Source of the DNA: Nitrososphaerales archaeon TH5888
GTDB taxonomy: Archaea; Thermoproteota; Nitrososphaeria; Nitrososphaerales; Nitrososphaeraceae
Length of the DNA: 15,839 nucleotides
Direction: 5' to 3'
Assembly (NCBI GenBank): GCA_014523595.1
Contig: JAATVN010000170.1
Coordinates: 1 to 15,839, forward strand
The number at the start of each line of letters is the position of its first letter. Within the stretch, counting starts at the first letter, position 1. A model generated the notes under the pieces. That model made no database searches and was not told where the DNA came from. It saw only the letters and a program-made list of their open reading frames with translations. Made by a program: the position numbers and the translations under genes. Positions 6,338 through 13,545 of this stretch are shown piece after piece.

Positions 6338-7609
6338 TTGAATAAAAAGATTCAGCAAGGGATTTATTATGACAAATTTTCGGAGTTCAAATTTGCAGGT
6401 AACCATTCTTTTGCAATAGTTTTTCTTCGAGTCTTGAACGGAGTTCATGCAAGCCAAGTAGGACGTTCGTTGATGGGGCTCTGGCATGTTTATGAATTAC
6501 TAAAGAAAGGTAAGGTAAGTGACTTGGGACATTCGGTTGTTCCTGGGGGCGAGATTTCAGTACTAATTGGCTATGGCCCCGAAATTTTCAAAATTCGTGG
6601 TGTAAAAAAAAGAATACCACGTGATTTTGAGGGATCTCAGTTCCTTCCAGCCAAATCAAAAAAGCCAATATTAGATGGATCTGAAATTAAATATGTAAAC
6701 GGTCGCTGTGTGAACCTTGGGATTTCAGAACAGATAGCGGTACAGTTCATCTCTAAGAGTCAGCTAGCGTCAAATAGAGCCATAGTAGAAACATCAGAAT
6801 ATATTTCAGACCAAAAATCTAGTAAGGGGTGTTTAGAATTAACGAAATTCTATACCGGATTCCAGCGCGATGATAGACGAAGTTGGCTCGGATTTCACGA
6901 CGAACTTTCCAATTTGAGAGATACCATCGAAAGGAAGGATGCCATATGCATAAATAAACAGTATAATCAGCTTGTACCAGACGATTTTTGGACAGTATGT
7001 GGTACTTACATGTCATTTCTAAGAACGGAGATAGATCTTGGAATCTGGAGAAAACTAGGACGCAAAAATCAGGAACTAATAGTTGGTAGAGAGAAATCAA
7101 CTGGAAAGCCATTATTAGGAATAGATAAACGGGGAAACCCATTATTTGCTAAACAAATTCGAAAAACCTGTTCTTTTGATAAATATGATATCCGGTATCA
7201 TGATCACCCTAATTACTTCGAGCCTGAAGTGTCTACTAGGGAGAGAAATCTGATAGATGCTGTTGCGTCACTTGACATTCTGAGTCAAAGTCATATAGGA
7301 AGAACTCGTCACATTGGCCAAACAAGCAGTAAGGACCCTTCTTCACGACGGATATATAGACAGGGGTTTGAATTCATTGAACCTTGTGCCAAAGAGCGAG
7401 GATCAGTTAAAGTAGGTTTGAATTTTGTGAGCTTCCAAAACGATCCCAGGCGGTTGCTCTTCATACTGCGTGATCCGCGGTGGTTAGGGAAATCAAATTT
7501 TGGAGGAACTCATAATTTATCCAAGGATTTTCTTTCGGTACAGGCATCTGGAATGTTTTTTGTTCCACCAATTGAAAGAGGATTTCCCGGTTACTCCATC
7601 TTCCAGTAA
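6338..7609 (+). CDS. DyP-type haem peroxidase with variant GxxDG motif
   Basis: A 423-residue protein with the ferredoxin-like repeats of dye-decolorising peroxidases, which use H2O2 to oxidise varied substrates through a b-type haem. Family marks: ISVLIGYGPEIF (73-84) in the first half; the distal motif WLGFHDELSN (183-192), in which catalytic Asp188 is kept but the last Gly of GxxDG is Glu189; the haem-ligand region SHIGRTRH with His319; the distal Arg region RRIYRQGFEF (337-346); and the strand GLNFVSFQNDP (360-370) near the C terminus. There is no signal peptide and no encapsulin-type C-terminal tail (ends ...GYSIFQ). The start is TTG at 6338; no better start is apparent. It lies in the middle of the six-paralogue cluster and is divergent from gene D. 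Activity with the Glu189 change is not certain. Confidence 0.85.
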   Translation: MNKKIQQGIYYDKFSEFKFAGNHSFAIVFLRVLNGVHASQVGRSLMGLWHVYELLKKGKVSDLGHSVVPGGEISVLIGYGPEIFKIRGVKKRIPRDFEGSQFLPAKSKKPILDGSEIKYVNGRCVNLGISEQIAVQFISKSQLASNRAIVETSEYISDQKSSKGCLELTKFYTGFQRDDRRSWLGFHDELSNLRDTIERKDAICINKQYNQLVPDDFWTVCGTYMSFLRTEIDLGIWRKLGRKNQELIVGREKSTGKPLLGIDKRGNPLFAKQIRKTCSFDKYDIRYHDHPNYFEPEVSTRERNLIDAVASLDILSQSHIGRTRHIGQTSSKDPSSRRIYRQGFEFIEPCAKERGSVKVGLNFVSFQNDPRRLLFILRDPRWLGKSNFGGTHNLSKDFLSVQASGMFFVPPIERGFPGYSIFQ

Positions 7610-7722
7610 AGGATATTATTATTGAATTATTACATGTATATCGAGTAAGACAAATACTTTTCACTCAGCGGGCGTTCCGGATTATGGACCAGAGTACTGA
7701 GTTAAGAGTAGATCGAAATAGT

Positions 7723-8472
7723 CTACTTTACAACTAAATTATATGTGGCATTTTGAGAATAATCGTAAGACGGATCCACTGGATTTACTACACTAACCGC
7801 ATAACTTAGCTTGTGATCACCAGCTGTCAGCGGCTTTAGTAATAGCGTGTAACCTTCTGAAAGTGCCTCGAACGTGCCAGAATAATCACCCATTAATTTG
7901 TTATTCATTGTGATATTGAAGAAATCTGTCATAATCCTGTTCTCCTCGACTTGATAATCTGCCTTTACTCCATCCAAGCTTACTGAAGCGGCCACGCCTT
8001 CGTTTCCTGCTTTTGCACAAGCCGTAAGATCGTTTTCATTGCTTATCCCTTCAGTTCCGTAATCACACTGGCTGCTTTCTATCGGCAAGAAAATTGCCTT
8101 TCCTGCAGGTACATCACATGTCCTAACAGGAAATTTATCTTCTACTGGAGGAACCCCAAGAAAAAGTACGTTGTTCAACTTATCCTCTCCAACAAAGCAT
8201 TTACTAGAATTTTTTGTATTATCCTTTCCGGTCGTCGGATCGATAAAATAAGGATGGTCTTCCGCGGACATAGCAAGACTAAGCTTCCACCATTCGGCAA
8301 GCCACGCCTTCAGCTGTTGTCTTCCAAAAGGGTTTGAATCAGCAGGGTATACAAAATCATTTGGTTGAACCGCATGCAAGTTAATATTTAGAGGGTATGA
8401 CATAGAGAATAAACTCAGGATAATGGGAAAAATAACCATACTTACCAGGCGATTTGTCAATTTATTTTTCAT
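7723..8472 (-). CDS. Uncharacterised clustered-family protein A, PFG subgroup, secreted
   Basis: A 249-residue exported protein. The frame is open to a GTG at 8538, but the ATG at 8472 is preferred: it starts directly with a signal peptide (MKNKLTNR, then a hydrophobic core at about 9-26) and lies 28 nt from a TATA box. The mature part has the family plan: NPFGRQQLKAWLAEWW (47-62), the NVLFLGVP strand (101-108), R-T-C-D-V-P-A-G-K-A-I-F-L-P-I (117-131), SNENDLTACAK (145-155) and EGYTLLLKPL (206-215). Four cysteines (92, 119, 136, 152) lie in the mature domain, and the one at 119 replaces Asn80 of the presumably cytoplasmic paralogue at 11664, so disulfides are likely. Three N-x-[ST] sequons are present. 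Function is unknown. Divergent from the membrane-fused paralogue. Confidence 0.8.
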   Translation of the reverse strand: MKNKLTNRLVSMVIFPIILSLFSMSYPLNINLHAVQPNDFVYPADSNPFGRQQLKAWLAEWWKLSLAMSAEDHPYFIDPTTGKDNTKNSSKCFVGEDKLNNVLFLGVPPVEDKFPVRTCDVPAGKAIFLPIESSQCDYGTEGISNENDLTACAKAGNEGVAASVSLDGVKADYQVEENRIMTDFFNITMNNKLMGDYSGTFEALSEGYTLLLKPLTAGDHKLSYAVSVVNPVDPSYDYSQNATYNLVVK

Positions 8473-8494
8473 GAAAAGCATTTCATTTCCTAAT

Positions 8495-8507
8495 GTATAT
8501 ACTTTTT
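8495..8507 (-). promoter_or_regulatory. TATA box that supports the ATG start of gene A
   Basis: On the minus strand AAGTATATAC (8504-8495) is centred 28 nt before the ATG at 8472 but lies inside the longer GTG-initiated frame. This supports a leaderless transcript starting at the signal peptide. Confidence 0.5.
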
Positions 8508-8635
8508 CGCGAGAAGTTAATCTAAATTTACTCTCCACTAAAAGAAAGCGCGTTAAATACTAAAAAAGATAACACATTTTCACAATTGCATTGGTTGCCT
8601 GTCACTATAAAGTATTATTAGATCTTTCCTTAGAA

Positions 8636-8651
8636 ATTAATAAATTTAATT
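8636..8651 (+). promoter_or_regulatory. TATA box of the membrane-fused family gene
   Basis: The AT-rich box ATTAATAAATTTAATT ends about 31 nt before the ATG at 8682, giving a predicted transcript start near 8672. With the minus-strand box at 8495-8507 it makes the region 8473-8681 a divergent promoter for two paralogues. Confidence 0.4.
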
Positions 8652-8681
8652 AGTCGTTCTAGACAAGACTATGCATAAGTA

Positions 8682-10679
8682 ATGACACTTGAACGTCTTC
8701 AAAGGTTGAATTTACTCAAAGGAATCGGCTTCTCTATTCTCTTTGTCATTATTGCAATTATTATTTTTATAGGGATAATTGACAGATCAATTTTCCATCT
8801 TTCATACTTTGAGGAAAGTACTCAATATTCTTCTCTGAACAGAAATGTATTCATCTTAGTCATGTCATCTGCTCTAGCAACACAATCGATTTTTTTTTAT
8901 AAAATATACCTAGATACGTTAACTTTACGAAAAACAAAATCAAAAAATTTATACTTAATTCCATTAATATGTCATTTTATAAATTTAGCTCTGATTGCTG
9001 TTCTCTTAACTCAAATTTCTTATGAATCTAGATATTCTAAATTTCTAATTTTGTTTACAATTTGGCTCAATACTGGTATGGGGATTTCGATTTTGCTTAT
9101 TTTGGCTTATCGATTTGTTTTATGGCTAAAGGAGAGTTCGAAGAAAAGCTTTGTTGTAATAACGTACGTTACATCGATTATGTTATTCGTAGTTTTAAAT
9201 GGAGCCATTTTACTCTATTTCACTTTGGGGTACCGTGTGGGTCTTGCGTATATCACATCGACCACAGAACCCTCGAATATTTTCTCTTCTCCTCACATTG
9301 AATTATCAGTACTAATTAGCATTCTAGGAATCTCATCATTCTTTCTCTTGTGGGCATCTTCGATTTTATTATTGATTTACCGCAGAGAGAAGATAAAAAA
9401 GAAATATATTTTGGTAATAGGAGCATCCCTTGCGATATTCCTAAGCCATTACGCTTTTTTGTGGGGCTTTAGCTCAATGAGGTTGACAAGCTTTACTATG
9501 TTCCATGATATTTATGCTTTAACTTCAATTATATCTTTACCATTAGGAGGTATCTTTTTTGGATTCACTTTTTGGATTCTTGCAAGAGAAATAAGCGTTT
9601 CAAAAGATGATAACCTTGGACATAAACAAGAATTTATGAAAATTAAACAGTCTATGTACTTGACCGCCATAGGCATAATCCTACTTGTCCTGTCAGCTAG
9701 TCCACTTGATATAACAAGATTGCCATATCCTCCGTTTGGCATGGTTTCTTTTACTTTTATGAATGTTGGTGCTTTATCTTTTTTTCTTGGAATTTATAAC
9801 TTGGCTACGGCGGTAGGAGCAAGTACCGATTTTCGGCTAGGCTTAATGAAGTCTGAATTCCTATCTTCCATTGGGTCATCTCAAGAACGGCTATCCAGAA
9901 GATCCAATCTTGTTCAAATTTTAAAGCGTTTTAAGAATCATTTACTTGAGACTGAAACAGTTCAAGAAGAGATTGATAAAGAATATATCAAAGATGTCAT
10001 GACTGAAACGAAAAGAAGAATTGGGAATCCGGACAAGGTTATTTTTTCCAGAGGTGAGGCCCCTTTTGGGAGATCATGGGAGGCTTGGGTAGAGTTATGG
10101 TGCAGGTGGTATTACGGTGACCGGTTAAAACATGAAACGACAGACAAAATATGTGTAAAATGGAATCAAGAGAATGAAGATCAGGAGGTATGTTTTTTAA
10201 CTAAAACTTTGATAAATACCTCTAAAGAAAAGTTTGAATACGAAACTACAGTAACAAAAGGACGACTATTATTTCTTCCATTGATAAATAATCTAATTAG
10301 TTTTTATGAATATCCTAATCTTAGATCGGAAAATGACTTGCAAATGTTTGCCAAAAGCGACGCAGATAGAAAAAAGATTGTCTTTCTATCGATTAATGAT
10401 TATGAAATCAAAAACATAGAACAATATAGAGTTCAGTCACATTTGTTTGATATCACTCTTCTGGGAGATAATGAACATAAATCCGAAAAGATGAAAACTC
10501 GGGCGATAGCTGATGGATACTGGCTTTTTTTAAATTTGTTGCAGTTGGGAAGTAACAAAATATATTTCACAGTAGAGATATCCTTATCAGGAGATACTCT
10601 AGAAGAGAATTTACGTGCCTCGCGAAAAGATAAGTTCTTGATACATGTATATTATAACTTAAACATGGAAGACAATTAA
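8682..10679 (+). CDS. Membrane-fused family protein B: ten predicted helices plus cytoplasmic family domain
   Basis: A 665-residue fusion. Residues 1-380 hold about ten membrane helices (roughly 14-34, 56-77, 90-112, 120-148, 157-182, 207-233, 241-263, 277-301, 324-343, 354-380). Basic loops (RKTKSK 83-88, KESSKK 150-155, RREKIKKK 234-241, 302-323) alternate as expected with both termini inside. The SPLDITRLPYPPFG loop (340-353) followed by the last helix resembles a membrane domain I recall from thaumarchaea. A charged linker (381-450), probably helical, follows. The family domain (about 451-665) has APFGRSWEAWVELWCRWYY (460-478), VCFLTKT (503-509), LLFLPLIN (529-536), SENDLQMFAK (549-558), YRVQSHLFDI (582-591) and ADGYWLFL (610-617). 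It resembles a sensor or transducer with an undefined output or ligand domain; no histidine kinase, HAMP or PAS motif was seen. Confidence 0.8.
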   Translation: MTLERLQRLNLLKGIGFSILFVIIAIIIFIGIIDRSIFHLSYFEESTQYSSLNRNVFILVMSSALATQSIFFYKIYLDTLTLRKTKSKNLYLIPLICHFINLALIAVLLTQISYESRYSKFLILFTIWLNTGMGISILLILAYRFVLWLKESSKKSFVVITYVTSIMLFVVLNGAILLYFTLGYRVGLAYITSTTEPSNIFSSPHIELSVLISILGISSFFLLWASSILLLIYRREKIKKKYILVIGASLAIFLSHYAFLWGFSSMRLTSFTMFHDIYALTSIISLPLGGIFFGFTFWILAREISVSKDDNLGHKQEFMKIKQSMYLTAIGIILLVLSASPLDITRLPYPPFGMVSFTFMNVGALSFFLGIYNLATAVGASTDFRLGLMKSEFLSSIGSSQERLSRRSNLVQILKRFKNHLLETETVQEEIDKEYIKDVMTETKRRIGNPDKVIFSRGEAPFGRSWEAWVELWCRWYYGDRLKHETTDKICVKWNQENEDQEVCFLTKTLINTSKEKFEYETTVTKGRLLFLPLINNLISFYEYPNLRSENDLQMFAKSDADRKKIVFLSINDYEIKNIEQYRVQSHLFDITLLGDNEHKSEKMKTRAIADGYWLFLNLLQLGSNKIYFTVEISLSGDTLEENLRASRKDKFLIHVYYNLNMEDN

Positions 10680-10972
10680 ATCTTCGAACAGTTGCTATCA
10701 TCCAGTTTTCTTGGGATTTCAGTAAGGTCATTACTTACGTATCTTTACCTAAATACAATAACAATGAGATGTTTGTTTTAATACCTTCTGGTAAGCCTCT
10801 TCAAACATATCGACTTTCATTACCACTGGTTGATAATTTCTGTTTGCTTTGAAGATCGACTTAAAAATCTTACAAACCAATAATTATAACCAACATCTTC
10901 TAATTTTGAAAAGTGCAATTACGAACAGTACTCACAGGTGATTATTTTCTAAGGCATCGCGTGGGTACTGTA
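10680..10972. other. Convergent intergenic region with one hairpin
   Basis: About 290 nt without a supported gene between two convergent paralogues. Its right end holds the inverted repeat at 10925-10971. No tRNA, long T-tract or open frame with good start was seen. Confidence 0.5.
10925..10971. repeat. 11-bp inverted repeat just downstream of family gene F
   Basis: ACAGTACTCAC (10925-10935) and GTGGGTACTGT (10961-10971) pair over 11 positions, ten as Watson-Crick pairs and one as G-U if transcribed from the plus strand, with a 25-nt loop. It begins one nucleotide after the TAG of gene F (10973-10975). It may be a transcript-end or mRNA-stabilising hairpin, or a bidirectional stop between convergent genes. 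Confidence 0.45.
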
Positions 10973-11560
10973 CTATCTGACTTTTATTTCAAAGTGAGTT
11001 TTTTGTTGATATGGTGGGATACCAGTACCATGGGATTTTAGCTCGAAATCTTTCCCTACCTGGTCGGTTGGAGCTTTTAGCAGAAGTAGCTTACTTGCCC
11101 AAGCACCCCTCTGCGGTCCTTCGGGCATTTCAACATCCCACTTTTTCAAATCAGGATTATTAGGATCAGCAGTAAAACGATCCGGTGTATAAGTTACTTC
11201 TTCGACAAGGTTAGTCAAATCTGTCCAGTTTTGACCTCCCTTAGTCTTGATATTAACCGATTGTCTTCGGTCTTCATTTCGTGCAGAAAATTGACATGCT
11301 GCACTTACTTTTGGGTCATCATTTAACTGATTGTTTTGTGTGTCGGTATCTCCAATAATGAAATTTACGCCTACGACATGCACTACTATGACAGTATTTG
11401 GATTAACGGTAGCTTCTCCCTGCCGAGTTGCAGGACTATTTATTTCTCCATGTATAAACAAATACTTGTCGCCTTCCGTATACACTGGATTCTGACCGAA
11501 TACCCATTCATTATAAGCTTTCAGAGCCTGTTCATGACCAAATTTTTGAACCCATATCAT
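10973..11560 (-). CDS. Uncharacterised clustered-family protein F, GNIN subgroup, soluble
   Basis: A 195-residue protein from the chosen ATG at 11560; an in-frame ATG at 11581 would add seven residues. The inner ATG is chosen because a full AGGAGGT lies 7 nt before it. No signal peptide or membrane helix is seen. It is the close paralogue of the gene at 4479 (numbers from the chosen start): NEWVFG (17-22), YLFIHGEIN (33-41), VNFIIGDTD (65-73), WTDLTNLVEEV (112-122), WDVEMPEGPQRGAWASKLLLLKAP (141-164, core residues W-D-V, M-P, G, Q-R-G-A). It ends in a HGTG-PPYQQKTHFEIKV strand (177-194) without the polar tail of the paralogue. One cysteine. The carrier of a Shine-Dalgarno sequence stands out in a mostly leaderless region and may be highly translated. 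Function is unknown. Confidence 0.78.
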   Translation of the reverse strand: MIWVQKFGHEQALKAYNEWVFGQNPVYTEGDKYLFIHGEINSPATRQGEATVNPNTVIVVHVVGVNFIIGDTDTQNNQLNDDPKVSAACQFSARNEDRRQSVNIKTKGGQNWTDLTNLVEEVTYTPDRFTADPNNPDLKKWDVEMPEGPQRGAWASKLLLLKAPTDQVGKDFELKSHGTGIPPYQQKTHFEIKVR

Positions 11561-11567
11561 AAAATCT

Positions 11568-11574
11568 ACCTCCT
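11568..11574 (-). promoter_or_regulatory. Shine-Dalgarno AGGAGGT that decides the start of gene F
   Basis: On the minus strand a perfect AGGAGGT is followed by 7 nt and the ATG at 11560. It overlaps codons 3-5 of the longer frame that begins at 11581. A TATA-like ACTTATTAAC (11603-11612) would start transcription near 11583, so the leader would be about 23 nt from the chosen start, or the mRNA leaderless if the first ATG is used. Confidence 0.55.
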
Positions 11575-11663
11575 GCGCCATCAGAAGTCATACATAATAC
11601 CTGTTAATAAGTAATTTGTTACCATGTAGCATTCCCGTAGGATGAGAACCAACTAGAATACGA

Positions 11664-12287
11664 CTAAAATGTATTAATATTATAATCAACTCCTATCTTT
11701 GTAATACCAGACGAACAGGATCCAAGAGATTCTATCCTAATACTATCACTGATAGGTTTCAAAAATATCCAAAAGCCATCTGAAACTATTCTGGTTTTGC
11801 GTGACGGATGGTCGAATATGTTTTTTTTTGGCAAGAACATATCTACGATTGGAGACTGAACCCTGAATTCTTTTAGTTGATTTGTAGTCAGCTCTAGTTC
11901 ATTAATATTGATCTGAAGATCTTTAACTGCATTCATTCTTTCTCTAGCTGTACTTAATAATTCTTGATCATTTTCTCCATCCTCATGTAGAATAGATATC
12001 CAATTTATTATTGGCATAAAAACCGACGTTTCCTTTGGAATCTTAATATTTCTAACAGGGATTTTATCAGATGATTCTAGGGTTTGACATAAAAAGAATA
12101 CATTGCTATCAATTTGGTTCAAGTACGCATTTTTCCCATTGATATCAAATAAAGGGTTAATTTCTTTTGGAATTTGTATTATCCAATTCCACCATTTAAC
12201 GGTCCAGTCACTATAGCTTAAACCAAATGGTCTTTCATTAATTCCAAATATTAAATCTTTAAGCTCCACCAATAAGGCTCTAAACAA
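11664..12287 (-). CDS. Uncharacterised clustered-family protein C, PFG subgroup, soluble
   Basis: A 207-residue protein starting with TTG, without signal peptide or membrane helix. It is nearly collinear with the family domains of the secreted (7723) and membrane-fused (8682) paralogues: RPFGLSYSDWTVKWWNWII (19-37), NPLFDINGKNA (44-54), NVFFLCQT (62-69), P-V-R-N-I-K-I-P-K (77-85), SVFMPIINW (88-96), ENDQELLSTAR (105-115), FRVQSPIVDM (141-150), SDGFWIFLKPI (169-179). It has only two cysteines, at positions different from the secreted form (Asn80 stands where the secreted protein has Cys). A TATA-like stretch at 12303-12313 gives a transcript start near the TTG. A 6-bp palindrome (AAACAA/TTGTTT, 12282-12297) overlaps the start codon. 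It lies 83 nt upstream of gene F in the same direction and may be co-transcribed with it. Function is unknown. Confidence 0.78.
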   Translation of the reverse strand: MFRALLVELKDLIFGINERPFGLSYSDWTVKWWNWIIQIPKEINPLFDINGKNAYLNQIDSNVFFLCQTLESSDKIPVRNIKIPKETSVFMPIINWISILHEDGENDQELLSTARERMNAVKDLQININELELTTNQLKEFRVQSPIVDMFLPKKNIFDHPSRKTRIVSDGFWIFLKPISDSIRIESLGSCSSGITKIGVDYNINTF

Positions 12288-12302
12288 ATGATTGTTTCAT
12301 GT

Positions 12303-12313
12303 ATTTAGATTTA
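12303..12313 (-). promoter_or_regulatory. TATA-like box of family gene C
   Basis: The minus-strand CATTAAATCTAAAT region is centred about 21-25 nt before the TTG at 12287 and fits a leaderless start. The closest in-frame alternatives are downstream TTG and GTG codons (residues 6 and 7). Confidence 0.35.
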
Positions 12314-12461
12314 ATGACTAAAAGTGTGGTGGTTAGAAAACCTACTACTCGCAAGTCAAATAATTAATTAAAATCAACTTCTTACGACTGTCGTCGTTAT
12401 CTTCCGCATAAAAGCGAATTAACTACTCGAAATGAATCAGAACAAAACCGTACAATTAGGA

Positions 12462-12665
12462 CTAGTTATGCCTTATGTAACGAGCTGATGACAAATAACC
12501 TAAAGTCATATTTCCCTTAAGAATTGCTTCTATGATTTTAATCAGCCGATACATATAATGCAGATTAAATGAACTGAAATTATTAAACCTTTTGTATTCT
12601 GTGGTTATGGAATCATTTACGTAGTATTCTATAACATGAATGTAAACATGTTTATCTTGATCCAT
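12462..12665 (-). CDS. Possible small protein, unrecognised
   Basis: A 67-residue ATG frame in an otherwise gene-poor stretch. It is mixed hydrophilic and aromatic with no membrane helix or signal peptide (starts MDQDKHVY, contains YMYRLIKIIEAILKG). A TATA-like GATTAAAAG lies about 25 nt upstream at around 12690, which mildly supports expression. No family was recognised, and a chance frame is about as likely. Confidence 0.35.
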   Translation of the reverse strand: MDQDKHVYIHVIEYYVNDSITTEYKRFNNFSSFNLHYMYRLIKIIEAILKGNMTLGYLSSARYIRHN

Positions 12666-13026
12666 TTAAAGATGTAAAGGGCTGGACTTTTAATCAAACA
12701 AGATGACATTGCAGAATGAAGACTACCATTATGGTATTAATTGTTCTCTTTTCGCCATTGAGAAAATATCGTTAGCTCTGCAAGAGAGTTCCTCTTTATG
12801 ATAGTTGGTTGGATTATTAAAAAGTCCTGCAGTTTCCAGAGAAATGGTCAAGATAATAATTTACCAAGGGATACCTTTTATTTGAAATAATAGTAGTGAT
12901 GGAAAGATGGAATATCTGGTAGCATCCGGTTCGTACAATTTACATCTTACACTTTACATACAGCTTGAAATAAATGAAAATAAAAAAAATCTGCTCAAAA
13001 ATTAGGATGCTTCGAGTAAAGGAAAA
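12666..13026. other. Gene-poor stretch
   Basis: About 360 nt of AT-rich sequence with only very short open frames. No tRNA, hairpin terminator, direct repeat array or recognisable gene remnant was found. Confidence 0.5.
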
Positions 13027-13056
13027 ATTGATACCATTAGTAGCATAGTTCAATAC

Positions 13057-13242
13057 TTGAAATCAGCGGACACGCTAGAACTAGTACAAAAGTTATTCCA
13101 ACTTCATGATGTAAAAACAGAACTATATCTTACTGAGGAACCATTGGGACAAAAGATAAAGCTACAGGTGACATACGCTGCTGGCATAATCCCAGTTATA
13201 TTAACTATAATCCAAAGTGTTATTAATTTTAGCGGTTCTTGA
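13057..13242 (+). CDS. Possible small membrane-anchored protein, unrecognised
   Basis: A 61-residue TTG frame that stays open upstream to a TAG at 13003, so a few more residues (from an ATT at 13027) are possible. The N-terminal half is amphipathic (LELVQKLFQLHD) and the C-terminal 20 residues form one hydrophobic segment (YAAGIIPVILTIIQSVINF), suggesting a tail-anchored small protein. It could also be the remnant of a larger gene. No clear TATA box or Shine-Dalgarno sequence decides the start. Confidence 0.35.
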   Translation: MKSADTLELVQKLFQLHDVKTELYLTEEPLGQKIKLQVTYAAGIIPVILTIIQSVINFSGS

Positions 13243-13293
13243 CTTCAAAAAGTATCAATTGTAAGTTTGTTCACAAAGCAATTATGACATAGG

Positions 13294-13545
13294 ATGAAAA
13301 CAATATTATCTTCCCTATCGTATCGATCTGGTATGTGGAAGATCAACTTAGCTATTATGGTGGCATTTTCCATCTGCCTGGCACTTCATCTCTCAATTCC
13401 TCATCATTCAGTCTTCGGACAAGTAAATAGTACCAATGAAACATTAATACTAAATGACACTCGAATAATGGAGAATACTTCAGGCATGATAGATGATGCC
13501 TTTGACGCATTGAAGGACTCGTTTGGATCAATTTTTGAAAAATAG
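13294..13545 (+). CDS. Short exported, sequon-rich protein
   Basis: An 83-residue protein, not recognised. Residues 1-43 form a long signal peptide: basic start, hydrophobic core about 17-33, end SVFGQ at 39-43, a cleavage style shared with the PstS of this window. M14 is an alternative start just before the core. The mature part of about 40 residues contains four N-x-[ST] sequons (Asn45, 48, 54, 61) and an acidic amphipathic C-terminal helix (IDDAFDALKDSFGSIF). It probably ends up as a small glycosylated surface or secreted peptide. No partner is evident nearby. Confidence 0.6.
   Translation: MKTILSSLSYRSGMWKINLAIMVAFSICLALHLSIPHHSVFGQVNSTNETLILNDTRIMENTSGMIDDAFDALKDSFGSIFEK

Noticed and set aside
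6819..7142. 107-codon minus-strand frame inside the DyP gene
   Set aside because: The plus frame carries all DyP motifs across this stretch, so this is a shadow.
6338..7609. DyP peroxidase as an encapsulin cargo
   Set aside because: There is no encapsulin shell gene in the window and no cargo-type C-terminal tail in the protein.
8473..8538. 22-residue extension of the secreted family protein from a GTG start
   Set aside because: It would bury the signal peptide and contains the TATA box that fits a start at 8472.
4479..12287. Transposon or prophage origin of the cluster
   Set aside because: No transposase, integrase, terminal repeats, tRNA-end duplication or phage structural gene was found.
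12282..12297. AAACAA-4 nt-TTGTTT palindrome at the start codon of gene C
   Set aside because: It is short and made of AT-rich triplets, so expected by chance at this base composition; mentioned under the gene only.
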